NCBI GenBank assembly: GCA_034423015.1
Contig: DAOUJG010000030.1
Coordinates: forward strand, 53,908-117,907
Direction of reading: 5' to 3'
From: JAGWBJ01 sp034423015
GTDB taxonomy: Bacteria; Chloroflexota; Dehalococcoidia; Lucifugimonadales; JAGWBF01
DNA: 64,000 bases
A program made the translations under genes and the position numbers. Below, one piece after another: positions 16,840-25,028 of the stretch (position 1 is its first letter; every line of letters starts with the position of its first letter). The notes under the pieces are model-generated. The model was not told the origin of the DNA and searched no databases. It saw nothing but the letters and a program-made list of their open reading frames with translations.

Positions 16840-16895
16840 TTGACACTACCGGACGCGCGTGATAGCATCAAAAGTAAGTAAACGTTCACTTGCCT
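16840..16895 (+). promoter_or_regulatory. Promoter and operator of the Asp23/AmaP cluster
   Basis: TTGACA (16840-16845) and TAGCAT (16863-16868) have a 17-bp spacer. Directly after the -10 box, 16872-16895 is a 24-bp palindrome centred on AACGTT, matching at 9 of 12 positions per half, that would cover the transcription start. This is the standard geometry for TetR repression. The first gene starts at 16923 with AGGAG upstream. Confidence 0.65.
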
Positions 16896-16922
16896 ACAAG
16901 AGCCAGAAGAGAAAGGAGTCAG

Positions 16923-17555
16923 ATGGCAGAGAAGATACGGGACACCGGTGACCACGATGGCCTGCGGACCGAGGGCCAGCTAAACGACGCCGCCACCGCG
17001 GCTCCTACAAGGTCGCGGCCGGCCGGCCGGTTTGCCAAGGACGAAGCCAACGCCCCGGAGGGCGGCGTGGGCCGGGAGAACGGACCAGGGGAGTTGTCCG
17101 TGGCCTCGGGCGCCCTGGTCATGGGCCACCTGACGATACGAGAGCTGGAGATGATGTCCAAGATGGAAGAGATCCGTCGCTTGGAGGAGATCCCAGTCGG
17201 CGGAATGACCAACATCCAGCCCGAGGTCATCGGGGCCATCGCCGGGGTGGCGACACAGTCCGTCGACGGGGTGGCTTCCCTTGGGACCACGTCCCTCCGC
17301 CGCACCCTGAGCGAGCGTCTTGGCGGCGCCGAGAGGCGGGCCCGGGGCGTACAGGTGGAGGTCGGGACGCGGGAGGCCATCCTGGACATCAGCCTCAAGG
17401 TCGCCTACGGCCACAGCATACCCACCGTGGTCGCGGCGGTCCGAAGGGCCGTGGCCGCCAACCTGCTGACCCTGTGCGGCTTGGTGGCCAAGGAGATCAA
17501 CGTACGGGTCGTAGGCATGGAGTTCCCGGATAGGATGCCGGGCAGGGTCGAGTAG
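16923..17555 (+). CDS. Asp23/Gls24-family envelope stress protein (long form)
   Basis: 210 residues from the ATG at 16923 (AGGAG 6 nt upstream). The first 80 residues are polar and low-complexity. The Asp23 domain follows: VIGAIAGVATQSVDGVASLG, then a variable loop, VGTREAILDISLKVAYGHSI and a C-terminal RMPGRVE. Asp23 proteins in Gram-positive bacteria coat the inner face of the membrane and are recruited by AmaP; here a probable AmaP lies two genes downstream. A sister gene follows 56 nt later, with a nearly identical domain and the same C-terminus. The extra N-terminal region could be a regulatory tail. Confidence 0.88.
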   Translation: MAEKIRDTGDHDGLRTEGQLNDAATAAPTRSRPAGRFAKDEANAPEGGVGRENGPGELSVASGALVMGHLTIRELEMMSKMEEIRRLEEIPVGGMTNIQPEVIGAIAGVATQSVDGVASLGTTSLRRTLSERLGGAERRARGVQVEVGTREAILDISLKVAYGHSIPTVVAAVRRAVAANLLTLCGLVAKEINVRVVGMEFPDRMPGRVE

Positions 17556-17611
17556 CCCGGCATCCCGTCGGAGCTGGAGAGCTAACTCTCGTCGAAAGGA
17601 GGACAGGCAAC

Positions 17612-18046
17612 ATGGCACCAGAGAGGATCAAAGAGCAAGAGATGGCAGCCCGGATGGACGAGCTGGCGAAGCTGGAGGAGATCGAGGTCGGGGGTGAGAC
17701 CGACATCCAGGACGAGGTGATAGCCGCCATCGCAGGAGTGGCCGCCAGGGAGGTGGAGGGTGTGGCGTCCCTGGGCGCGTCCAGCATCCGGTCGGCCATC
17801 GCCGAGCGGGTCGGCGGACGCGAGGAGCGGGCCCGGGGCGTCGGTGTGGAGGCGGGCCGCCGGGAAGCGATCCTGGACATCGACCTCCGGGTCCTGTACG
17901 GGTACAGCATCCCCGAGACGGTGGTGGAGGTGCGGCATAACGTGGCAGGGAGACTGCTGACCCTCTGCGGCCTGGTAGCCAAGGAGATCAACGTGGATGT
18001 CGTCGGCATCGAGTTCCCTGAGAGGATGCCCGGGAGGGTCGAGTAA
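17612..18046 (+). CDS. Asp23/Gls24-family protein (short form)
   Basis: 144 residues, the usual family length. VIAAIAGVAAREVEGVASLG, AGRREAILDIDLRVLYGYSI and TLCGLVAKEINVDVVGIEF closely match the preceding gene, so the two arose by duplication. AAGGAGGAC lies upstream of the ATG. It would bind the membrane through AmaP, acting in envelope-stress tolerance; this role is transferred from Firmicutes. A strong hairpin lies in the gap before amaP. Confidence 0.9.
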   Translation: MAPERIKEQEMAARMDELAKLEEIEVGGETDIQDEVIAAIAGVAAREVEGVASLGASSIRSAIAERVGGREERARGVGVEAGRREAILDIDLRVLYGYSIPETVVEVRHNVAGRLLTLCGLVAKEINVDVVGIEFPERMPGRVE

Positions 18047-18090
18047 CCCCCCCCGGGGCGCCGCCGGCGGTTCCCGCGTAAATCCCTGGT

Positions 18091-18122
18091 CTGAGGGGTA
18101 TGCCGAAGGGCATGCCCCTCAG
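18091..18122 (+). promoter_or_regulatory. Intergenic hairpin directly before the amaP ribosome binding site
   Basis: A 14-bp stem (CTGAGGGGTATGCC with GGCATGCCCCTCAG, one U-G) closes on a GAAG loop. AGAGGTG at the 3' foot is the likely ribosome binding site for the ATG at 18135. No T-run follows, so it is not a simple terminator; it could set the asp23:amaP ratio by stabilising the upstream mRNA or by partly hiding the binding site. Confidence 0.5.
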
Positions 18123-18134
18123 AGGTGACTGCAT

Positions 18135-18749
18135 ATGATAGACCGCCTGAATCGCCTACTGGTGTTGCTCGTCGCCGTCCTGGTTCTGGTCGCGGCCGTG
18201 GTCGTGTGCCTGGCGGTCACCAGGGCGCTGGACCCGGACTTCCTGCCCGGAGGCTCGGGCTCGAGCTCCTGGTTCTACGACCAGCTCGACGGCCTGGCCG
18301 GTTTCAAGGGCGCGTCCTACAACGTCACCCTGGGGGTGGGGATCGGCGTCGCCGTGGCGATGGTGGGCTTCATGCTCCTGGAGGCGAGCCCCCTCTTCAG
18401 AAGGCGGCGGCCGCTGCTCATCGAGAACGCCCCCGAGGGCGGCTCCACCATCGAGACCGACAGCGTCCGGCTCCTGGCCGAACGCACCGGCATCGTCAAC
18501 CGGAACGTGAACTCGTTACGCTGCAAGGTCAAGCTGCGGAGGGGCGGCCGCCGCGGCGTTGGCCCCTCGAGAGTCACCATCACCTGCTATCCCAGGCTGG
18601 TCCTGGGCAGCAGCACCCAGGAGATCAGCAATGACCTCCAGACACGCATCAAGGAAGCGGTGGAGAGGCTCACCGGCCTGCCCGTGATGCTGGTGGACGT
18701 CCACTGCAAGTTCGACCGAGGGGAAGAGGGGAGGCTGATCGCCTCCTAG
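18135..18749 (+). CDS. amaP: AmaP-like membrane anchor of Asp23
   Basis: 204 residues. A first membrane helix (LLVLLVAVLVLVAAVVVCLA, about 8-28), a loop of about 40 residues, and a second helix (VTLGVGIGVAVAMVGFMLLE, about 63-83) are followed by a basic cytosolic domain ending in an Asp23-like segment (ITCYPRLVLGSSTQEI, IKEAVERLTGLPVMLVDVHC). This is the layout of AmaP, which ties Asp23 to the membrane. Position after two asp23 genes and before a DUF2273 gene matches the cluster known from Gram-positive bacteria. Identification rests on architecture plus context. Confidence 0.75.
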   Translation: MIDRLNRLLVLLVAVLVLVAAVVVCLAVTRALDPDFLPGGSGSSSWFYDQLDGLAGFKGASYNVTLGVGIGVAVAMVGFMLLEASPLFRRRRPLLIENAPEGGSTIETDSVRLLAERTGIVNRNVNSLRCKVKLRRGGRRGVGPSRVTITCYPRLVLGSSTQEISNDLQTRIKEAVERLTGLPVMLVDVHCKFDRGEEGRLIAS

Positions 18750-18757
18750 GCGTAAGA

Positions 18758-18964
18758 ATGGGCAGACCGCAGATATTCGGAGCGGCCCTGGGCGCCGTCA
18801 TCGGCGTGGTCTTCGTATGGCAGGGGGCGTTGGACGCCTTCTTCACCGCCCTCTTCATCTTCGGCGGCTGGCTCGCGGGGAAGTACGCCGCCGGCGGGAT
18901 GCCCGCCGTGGATGACATGTTGGAGCGCTTCGTCTCCAACCGAAACCGCGACCGGGACCGCTGA
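18758..18964 (+). CDS. DUF2273-like small membrane protein
   Basis: 68 residues, two hydrophobic helices (FGAALGAVIGVVFVWQG and DAFFTALFIFGGWLAGKYAA) and a polar tail. Small DUF2273 membrane proteins regularly sit between amaP and asp23, and both the length and the double-helix pattern agree. It starts 8 nt after the amaP stop and 7 nt before the next gene, so all are likely translated from one message. Function unknown in the family. Confidence 0.7.
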   Translation: MGRPQIFGAALGAVIGVVFVWQGALDAFFTALFIFGGWLAGKYAAGGMPAVDDMLERFVSNRNRDRDR

Positions 18965-18971
18965 CGAGATC

Positions 18972-19403
18972 ATGCCATCCGGAGGAGTCATCCGCGTTTC
19001 AGCCCTCCCGGACCGTCTGAGGCTCCTCGACGAAGGGGGCGCCCGGGCGGTGCTCCTGGGCTGGCGGTGTCGTCGCTGCAACGAGCACTTCTTCGGCGAC
19101 GTGTTCCTCTGTCGAAGCTGCTCCAACCGGGACCTGGAGGCGGTCGAGCTGGGCGCCAGGGGCACCCTCTACAGTTACACCATAGTCCGCGTGCCTCCCC
19201 CCGGCTGGACGGGGGACGTGCCCTACGCCCTGGGCCAGGTGGAGCTGCCCCAGGGCCCCCACGTGTTGTGCCGGGTCGTGGAATGCCCGCCCGGGCGCCT
19301 GCGCGTCGGCATGGCCCTGGAGCTCACCACCCAGGTGGCGACCGAGGACGAAGAGGGGACCCAGTCGCTGGTCTACGCGTGGAGGCCCGCCGCCGGCGGG
19401 TAG
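18972..19403 (+). CDS. DUF35 OB-fold protein with rubredoxin-like zinc ribbon
   Basis: 143 residues from the ATG at 18972. CRRC and CRSC (about residues 34-37 and 48-51) form the zinc ribbon, followed by an OB fold (GTLYSYTIVRVPPPGW, YALGQVELPQGPHVLCRVVE). DUF35 proteins are the usual partners of SCP2-type thiolases: the pair forms an acyl-CoA condensing or cleaving complex in which this subunit binds the acyl-CoA. The thiolase follows 36 nt downstream, supporting that role. Confidence 0.87.
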   Translation: MPSGGVIRVSALPDRLRLLDEGGARAVLLGWRCRRCNEHFFGDVFLCRSCSNRDLEAVELGARGTLYSYTIVRVPPPGWTGDVPYALGQVELPQGPHVLCRVVECPPGRLRVGMALELTTQVATEDEEGTQSLVYAWRPAAGG

Positions 19404-19439
19404 CCTCCAGCGAATGCCCGGCAGTACGAGGACGGTAAG

Positions 19440-20591
19440 ATGAGCGCCATGAGCCACCGCGAGGTCGCAGTGCTGGGGGTGGGACTGCACCCCTTCGGCA
19501 GGTTCCCCGGGAAGGACCTGCCCCAGCTTGCCAGGGAGGCGGTGGCGGCCTCCCTGCAGGACGCCGGCATCGGCTGGCAGTCTGTGCAGATCGCCTACTT
19601 TGGGCACGTCTACTACCAGGGAATGTCCCTAGGCGAGGCGACCCTCCGGGAGCTCGGCCTTACAGGCATCCCCATCATCAACGTGGAGAACGCCTGCTCC
19701 AGCGGCTCCACCGCCTTCTGGCAGGCCTACTGGGGCATCGCCACCGGCCTCTACGACGTCGCCCTGGCCTTCGGAGCCGAGAAGGTGCCCAGGGGCCCGG
19801 TTACGGTGACCGCCGAGGACAGCCCCGAGCGGTTCCTCGGCGCCGACCACATGATGGCGGGATACGCCCTGCGCACCCGGCGCTACATGGAGGAGTTCGG
19901 CGCGCCCATCGAGGCCGTGGCCCAGGTGTCGGTCAAGGCCCACGACAACGGGGCCCTGAACCCCTACGCCCAGTACAACAAGACCTTCACCCTGGCCGAC
20001 GTGCTGGAGTCCCGGCCCATTGCCGATCCCCTCACCCTGTACCAGTGCTGTCCCACCAGCGAGGGGGCCGCCGCGGCGGTCCTGTGTGCCCGGGACGCCA
20101 TCGACAGCCTGGCGCCGGACCACCGGCGGGCGGTGACCGTGGCGGCGGCGGCCCTGAGCACGGGCACCTACAGCCCCCGGGGCGCCTACCATCCGGCCTT
20201 GAACCCCTACAAGGGAGAGGACGCGGCGGCCCAGGCCTACGAGATGGCGGGCCTGGGCCCCGAGGAGGTGGACGTCATCCAGGTCCACGACGCCGCCACC
20301 ATCGGCGAGCTCCAGCAGCTCGAGGCCCTGGGGGTGGTGCCCATGGGCGAGGCCTGGGTCGCCACCCGGGAGGGACGCACCGGCCTGGCGGGGGACATAC
20401 CCACCAACACCGACGGAGGCCTTCTGGCCATGGGACATCCCTTCGGGGCGTCGGGGGTCCGGATGATCCACGAGATCGTTACCCAGCTCAGAGGAGAGGC
20501 GGGGGCCAGACAGGTGTCGGACCCCCGGGTCGGCCTCGCCCACTGCTCCGGGGCCGGCGAGATAACCACCATCCATATCTTGAAGAAGTAG
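19440..20591 (+). CDS. SCP2-type thiolase (lipid-transfer protein/acetyl-CoA acetyltransferase family)
   Basis: 383 residues. The acyl-accepting Cys lies in INVENACSSGSTAFWQAYWG (about residue 85), and the C-terminal catalytic motifs are GGLLAMGHPFGASGVRMIHE and VGLAHCSGAGEI. These thiolases act in beta-oxidation-like or sterol side-chain degradation, or in mevalonate synthesis, usually as a complex with a DUF35 protein, here encoded directly upstream. All catalytic positions look intact. Substrate unknown. Confidence 0.9.
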   Translation: MSAMSHREVAVLGVGLHPFGRFPGKDLPQLAREAVAASLQDAGIGWQSVQIAYFGHVYYQGMSLGEATLRELGLTGIPIINVENACSSGSTAFWQAYWGIATGLYDVALAFGAEKVPRGPVTVTAEDSPERFLGADHMMAGYALRTRRYMEEFGAPIEAVAQVSVKAHDNGALNPYAQYNKTFTLADVLESRPIADPLTLYQCCPTSEGAAAAVLCARDAIDSLAPDHRRAVTVAAAALSTGTYSPRGAYHPALNPYKGEDAAAQAYEMAGLGPEEVDVIQVHDAATIGELQQLEALGVVPMGEAWVATREGRTGLAGDIPTNTDGGLLAMGHPFGASGVRMIHEIVTQLRGEAGARQVSDPRVGLAHCSGAGEITTIHILKK

Positions 20592-20667
20592 GGTCGTCAG
20601 TCATCAGGCCCGGGCGCTGGGGAGACGGCCGGATCAGCTTTCCGGGTCCCGGCGGCCCATAAGAGAT

Positions 20668-20693
20668 CCCTATACGTTCCCCCTATACGTTCC
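20668..20693. repeat. Perfect 13-bp tandem repeat before the amidase
   Basis: CCCTATACGTTCC occurs twice with no gap, ending directly at the AAGGAGGTGG ribosome binding site of the amidase gene. Each unit contains a -10-like TATACG. It may be a regulator site or a replication slip. Confidence 0.6.
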
Positions 20694-20707
20694 AAGGAGG
20701 TGGGGCC

Positions 20708-22222
20708 ATGCCCTTCCGTATTCCCACCGAAGAGGACCTGCTGAGGCTGGCGGAGGAGAACCACTTCGAGCTGAGCGACGACGAGCTGGAGCAGTTCCAG
20801 GACCTGCTGCCCAGGCTCTTTGCCGACTACGAGGTCCTGGAGCGGATCCCGTTGCCGCCGGCGCCCCTCAAGTACCGGGAGCGCGACGCCGGGTACAAGC
20901 CGTCCAGGTCCGACGACCCCTTCAACGCCATCGTGCGGAGGTGCGTCCTCAAGGGCGCGGACTCGGGGAAGCTGGCAGGCAAGAGGTTCGGCCTGAAGAA
21001 CAACATCTGCGTGGCGGGCATGCCGATGACCTGCGCGTCGCTGGTGTTGGAGGGGTATACGGCCGACATTGACGCCACCATCGTGACCTGGCTCCTGGAC
21101 GCGGGGGCCGAGATCGTTGCCACCCTGAACCTGGACAACTTCGCCTTCTCCGGCGCCGGCGACACCAGCGCCCACGGGCCCACCCGCAACCCCCATAACA
21201 CGGCCCACCTGGCGGGCGGCTCCTCGGGGGGCTCGGGGGCCGCGCTGTACTATGACGACATAGACATCACCATCGGCGGCGACCAGGGCGGCTCCATCCG
21301 CATCCCCGCCTCCTGGTGCGGCGTGGTGGGGCACAAACCGACCCACGGGCTGGTCCCGTACACGGGCATAGCCGGGATCGACGGCACCTTCGACCACGCC
21401 GGCCCCATGTCCCGGACGGTGGCCGACTCGGCCCTGACCATGGAGGTGATCGCGGGCAAGGACCCGTTGGACCCCCGCCAGGGTGAGGTCACGGTCCAGC
21501 CTTACACCGAGATGATGGCCCTCGGTGGCGCAGGCCTCCGGGTTGGCGTCCTCGAAGAGGGGTTCGGGCTCAAGGAGTCGGACCCCGCGGTGGACGAGTG
21601 CGTCCGCAAGGCGCTGAACGTGCTGGGAGACGCCGGCGCCCAGGTTACCGCCGTGTCCAACCCGGCCCACCTGGAGGCCCGGGGCATCGTCTGGGGCCTG
21701 GTGCCCGAGGGCGCCACCGCCTACCTCCAGACCAACGGGATGGGGTACCACTGGCAGGGCCTCTACAACTCCAGCCTGGTCCAGACCCTGGGCAAGTCCC
21801 GCCGGGCTCAGGCCGACGACTTCCCGCCGACGGTGAAGATGGTCCTGCTCATCGGCAGCTACATGGCCGAGAGGTACCATGGCAGCACGTACGCCAAGGC
21901 CCAGAACCTGCGGCCCTGGCTCCGCGCCAGCTACGACCGGCTGCTGGAGCAGGTGGACGTCCTGGCCATGCCCACGACGCCCATGACGGCCCACGAGTAC
22001 GACCCCGATGTGGACATCGTCGGCCTCCTCACCCACGGCTGGGACATGCTGAACAACACGGCGCCCTTCGACATGACGGGCCACCCGGCCATTTCCGTCC
22101 CCTGCGGCAAGGTCGACGGCCTGCCCGTGGGGCTGATGCTGGTCGGCAAGCGCTTCGACGACGGGACAGTATTCCGGGCAGCCCACGCTTTCGAGCGGCA
22201 GGCCGACTGGCAGAGCCTGTAG
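20708..22222 (+). CDS. Amidase-signature family hydrolase
   Basis: 504 residues. The Ser-cisSer-Lys triad is visible: Lys97 (FGLKNNICV), Ser173 (GGSSGGSGA) and nucleophile Ser196 (GGDQGGSIRIPASWCG). The family cleaves amide bonds, including GatA, which works in tRNA-dependent amidation, but no gatB or gatC is nearby, so a stand-alone amidase for small amides or nitrile-pathway intermediates is more likely. A long N-terminal helical extension (about 70 residues) precedes the fold. A second amidase lies at 60088-61500; the two are only moderately similar. AAGGAGGTGG precedes the ATG. Confidence 0.9.
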   Translation: MPFRIPTEEDLLRLAEENHFELSDDELEQFQDLLPRLFADYEVLERIPLPPAPLKYRERDAGYKPSRSDDPFNAIVRRCVLKGADSGKLAGKRFGLKNNICVAGMPMTCASLVLEGYTADIDATIVTWLLDAGAEIVATLNLDNFAFSGAGDTSAHGPTRNPHNTAHLAGGSSGGSGAALYYDDIDITIGGDQGGSIRIPASWCGVVGHKPTHGLVPYTGIAGIDGTFDHAGPMSRTVADSALTMEVIAGKDPLDPRQGEVTVQPYTEMMALGGAGLRVGVLEEGFGLKESDPAVDECVRKALNVLGDAGAQVTAVSNPAHLEARGIVWGLVPEGATAYLQTNGMGYHWQGLYNSSLVQTLGKSRRAQADDFPPTVKMVLLIGSYMAERYHGSTYAKAQNLRPWLRASYDRLLEQVDVLAMPTTPMTAHEYDPDVDIVGLLTHGWDMLNNTAPFDMTGHPAISVPCGKVDGLPVGLMLVGKRFDDGTVFRAAHAFERQADWQSL

Positions 22223-22306
22223 CAAGCGGCTATTTCGTCGTAACGATAGGTAGGCTGACTCTCAATTGGCATGGCCTTGCAAAGGCCACTTTTGGGGATG
22301 GAGACA

Positions 22307-22360
22307 GCGGCCCCCTCCCAGTCTTTCCGGCGAAGGCCGGAATCCAGGGGTGGGGGCCGC
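22307..22360. repeat. Intergenic palindromic repeat, TTCCGGC family
   Basis: Outer arms GCGGCCCCC (22307-22315) and GGGGGCCGC (22352-22360) enclose the inner hairpin TTCCGGC-GAAG-GCCGGAA (22325-22342) followed by TCCAGGGG. Related copies lie at 37261-37400, 57095-57142 and 63889-63914. It sits between convergent genes and could also end transcription. Confidence 0.7.
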
Positions 22361-22382
22361 CGCGTCTTACCGGCTGGGGCGC

Positions 22383-23726
22383 CTAGCTATGGCGGACGAG
22401 GCCCTCGTCCATCATGGCCTTGATGGCCCCGTCGAAGGCATCCAGGGCCCGGTCGATGTCCTCGTCCGTGTGCGTGCCCGAGGTAACGCCGCTGGTGCGG
22501 GACATGATGTCCATGCCCCGTACCTGCAGCGCCTGGCGGAAGTTGTTGGCTATCTGCGGCGGGATGGCTTTTAGCTGGTTGGCGTCCAGGCCCTCCAGGG
22601 ACCGGGCCCCGAAGTAGACGTGGAAGGTGGAGGACTCCCCGTAGACGCAGGCCTCCACCTCGTACCGGTCCACCACCTCCCGCATTCCCCGGCGCAGCCG
22701 GTCCGCCGCCCGGTCGGCGTTGTTCTGCATCTCGCCCGTGGCGACAATGCTCAGGGCGGCGTTGCCCGTCGCCGCGCAGTACGGGTTGGCGTTGAAGGTG
22801 CCTCCGTGCTGCAGCCTCTGGTGCCGGTCGTGATGCGAGTCCCCGGTCTGGTTCATCACCTGCATGAACTCTTCCCTGCCGGCCACCGCGCCGCCGGGTA
22901 GGCCGCCGGTGAGTATCTTTGCCAGGGAGCACACGTCGGGCTCCAGGCCGAACTTGCCCTGCAGACCGCCCGGGCTCCAGCGGAACCCGGTGATCACCTC
23001 GTCCAGGAGCATGAGCACACCGTACTGGCGGGTCAGTTTCCGGACGCCCTCCAGGAACCCCTCGGGGAGGGGCACGGTGCCGTAGGAGGCCCCCGAGCCC
23101 TCGGTGATGACCCCGGCAATGTCGTTGTCCGTGGCCAGCACCCGCTCCAGCGCGTTCAGGTCGGGCGGCAGCACGATCACCGACTCGATGGCGCCCCTGG
23201 GCACGCCCGTGGACGCGGGCACGTCCCACGGGGCCAGGTTCCCGGGCATGGCGTAGTCGTGGGCGCCGTGGTAGTGGGACTGCCAGCGGACGATCTTGTT
23301 CTTGCCCGTGTACGCCCGGGCCACCCGCATGGCGTACATGGTGGCCTCGCCTCCCGAGGCGACGAACCGGATCTTGTCGGCGCAGGGGATCAGGTTATGC
23401 ACCTTCTCCCCCCACTCCAGGGCTGCTTCCACGGGGGCCCCGTAGTGGGAGCCTGCCGGGGCCGCGTTCACCAAGGCCTCCACCACCTGGGGGTGTGCGT
23501 GGCCGAGGAGGAGGGAGGCCGACCCCATGTGAAAGTCGATGTACTCGTTGCCGTCCACGTCCCACTTGCGGGGTCCCAGGCCCCTGGCGATGGTCAGAGG
23601 GAAAGGGAAGCCCGTGTAGCCGTCGTGGCCCGCCCCGCCCGAGGGGAAGAACTCCTTGAACTTGGGGGCTAGCTCGGCCGACTTGGGGTTCTTGCGCGCG
23701 TAGGCCTCGGCAATCGTCTCTGCCAT
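22383..23726 (-). CDS. Class III aminotransferase, glutamate-1-semialdehyde aminomutase-like
   Basis: 447 residues. GNEYIDFHMGSASLLLGHAH, the PLP-phosphate region ASGGEATMYAMR, the cofactor Asp in LMLLDEVITGFRW (about 242) and the Schiff-base Lys in CSLAKILTGGLPGGA (about Lys270) are all present. It resembles HemL, but the N-terminus and the lack of other haem genes suggest a different aminomutase or omega-aminotransferase. It has its own promoter 70-97 nt upstream. Confidence 0.88.
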   Translation of the reverse strand: MAETIAEAYARKNPKSAELAPKFKEFFPSGGAGHDGYTGFPFPLTIARGLGPRKWDVDGNEYIDFHMGSASLLLGHAHPQVVEALVNAAPAGSHYGAPVEAALEWGEKVHNLIPCADKIRFVASGGEATMYAMRVARAYTGKNKIVRWQSHYHGAHDYAMPGNLAPWDVPASTGVPRGAIESVIVLPPDLNALERVLATDNDIAGVITEGSGASYGTVPLPEGFLEGVRKLTRQYGVLMLLDEVITGFRWSPGGLQGKFGLEPDVCSLAKILTGGLPGGAVAGREEFMQVMNQTGDSHHDRHQRLQHGGTFNANPYCAATGNAALSIVATGEMQNNADRAADRLRRGMREVVDRYEVEACVYGESSTFHVYFGARSLEGLDANQLKAIPPQIANNFRQALQVRGMDIMSRTSGVTSGTHTDEDIDRALDAFDGAIKAMMDEGLVRHS

Positions 23727-23794
23727 GGGTCACCTCCTCGATCTTGCTGGTCCCGGTCCCGGCGGGGGTGGGGGCTGTCGCTAATGCTGCTGAT

Positions 23795-23823
23795 AGTATA
23801 CCGACCGTCGGAGGGGTTCACAA
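23795..23823 (-). promoter_or_regulatory. Promoter of the aminotransferase gene
   Basis: On the minus strand, TTGTGA (complement of 23818-23823) and TATACT (complement of 23795-23800) are separated by 17 bp. Confidence 0.5.
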
Positions 23824-23833
23824 CCGCACAGGC

Positions 23834-25015
23834 TCAGGCCCTCAAAACACGCGGCAGCCGCTTCAGGTGCTCCAGGTCCATGGCCGAGGCGAAGACGTCC
23901 ACGTGGGGGCGGGCCGCCAGGAGGCCCACGGTGAGGGGCTCGTAGCCGGGAGTGCCCATCAGGGGGTTCAGCCAGACCAGCCTGCGCACCCTGCGCTTTA
24001 TCCTGCCAAGCTCCTCGGCCAGCGCCTCCGGCTTCCCCGTCTCCCACCCGTCGCTCAGCAGCACCACCGAGGTGCTCCGGTCCAGCAGGTGCGCGTGGTC
24101 CCGGTTCAGGGTGGCCAGGCACTCTCCGATGCGGGTGCCTCCCGACCAGTGAGGCGCCGCCTCCCCGACCCTGGCCATGGCCTCCCCGAAGGAGGGGGCC
24201 CTGAGCTGCCGGGTGACACGGGTGAGGGAGGTGGTGAAGACGAAGGTCTCGATGCGGCCCGCCCGCTGCCCCAGGGCGTAGACGAGCTGGAGCAGCAGGT
24301 TGGCGTAACGCTCCATGGAGCCGCTGCCGTCCAGCAGGACCAGGAGCCGGGGCACCCTGGGCGCCTGCCGCCTCCTGGGGACGTCGATGAGGTCTCCGCC
24401 GTGATGGATGCTCATGCGGATGGCCCTCCGCAGGTCCGGTGTCCCCTTCCTGCGGTGTGGCTTCCGGCGACGGCCCGGCCTCGACGGGAGGGCCCGCACC
24501 AGGCGGGCCGCCAGGTGGAAGACCTCGTCCAGCCGGTCCCTGCGAAAAACGGTCAGGTCGGGCCGGCCGGACACCTCCCTGGGGCTGGCCCCCGTGCGTA
24601 CTATGCCCACCGAGGGACCGTCGCGTCCGGACTGGGAATCGTCCCCGGCGCCCAGCCCGTACCTGGTGGGGACCATGGGCCCGGCCCTGGCCGGCGCGGG
24701 CGGTCCCACGCCCGGAGCTGCCTCGGGGGTCCGCAGGGTCCAGAAGGCCTGGAAGCATTCGTCGAAGGCGGGGGCCTCGTGGGGCCGGGACACCAGCAGG
24801 GCGCGCAGTCCCCAGTAGACCTGCTCCCGGTCCATGACGTCCACCAGGGCCAGGCCCCGGAGGGCCGCGGCCGTCTCGCCGGCGCTAACCAGCAGGCCCC
24901 GGTCCCTGAGGGCGCGGCAGAAGCGCACCGTGTGGGATACCAGGTCCGAGGGGTGGTCGTCTACCTTCTGGGCCGTCACGGCGGGGGTCGTTTCGTCCCC
25001 GTCCCTGCCTGCCAT
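23834..25015 (-). CDS. VWA-domain protein, CoxE-like maturation factor
   Basis: 393 residues. A helical N-terminal part and a basic middle (SRPGRRRKPHRRKGTPDL) lead to a VWA domain with the MIDAS metal site in RLLVLLDGSGSMERY and a later VVLLSDGWETGKP. CoxE proteins work with a MoxR-type ATPase (CoxD) to insert the sulfur/copper or otherwise finish the molybdenum site of CO-dehydrogenase-type hydroxylases. The ATPase gene lies 13 nt upstream and the large subunit before that, so this is the last gene of a three-gene operon. Confidence 0.82.
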   Translation of the reverse strand: MAGRDGDETTPAVTAQKVDDHPSDLVSHTVRFCRALRDRGLLVSAGETAAALRGLALVDVMDREQVYWGLRALLVSRPHEAPAFDECFQAFWTLRTPEAAPGVGPPAPARAGPMVPTRYGLGAGDDSQSGRDGPSVGIVRTGASPREVSGRPDLTVFRRDRLDEVFHLAARLVRALPSRPGRRRKPHRRKGTPDLRRAIRMSIHHGGDLIDVPRRRQAPRVPRLLVLLDGSGSMERYANLLLQLVYALGQRAGRIETFVFTTSLTRVTRQLRAPSFGEAMARVGEAAPHWSGGTRIGECLATLNRDHAHLLDRSTSVVLLSDGWETGKPEALAEELGRIKRRVRRLVWLNPLMGTPGYEPLTVGLLAARPHVDVFASAMDLEHLKRLPRVLRA

Positions 25016-25028
25016 GCTCAGGGCCGTC

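Noticed and set aside
20708..22222. GatA subunit of the tRNA amidotransferase
   Set aside because: No gatB or gatC near and the N-terminal extension is unusual; kept as a general amidase.
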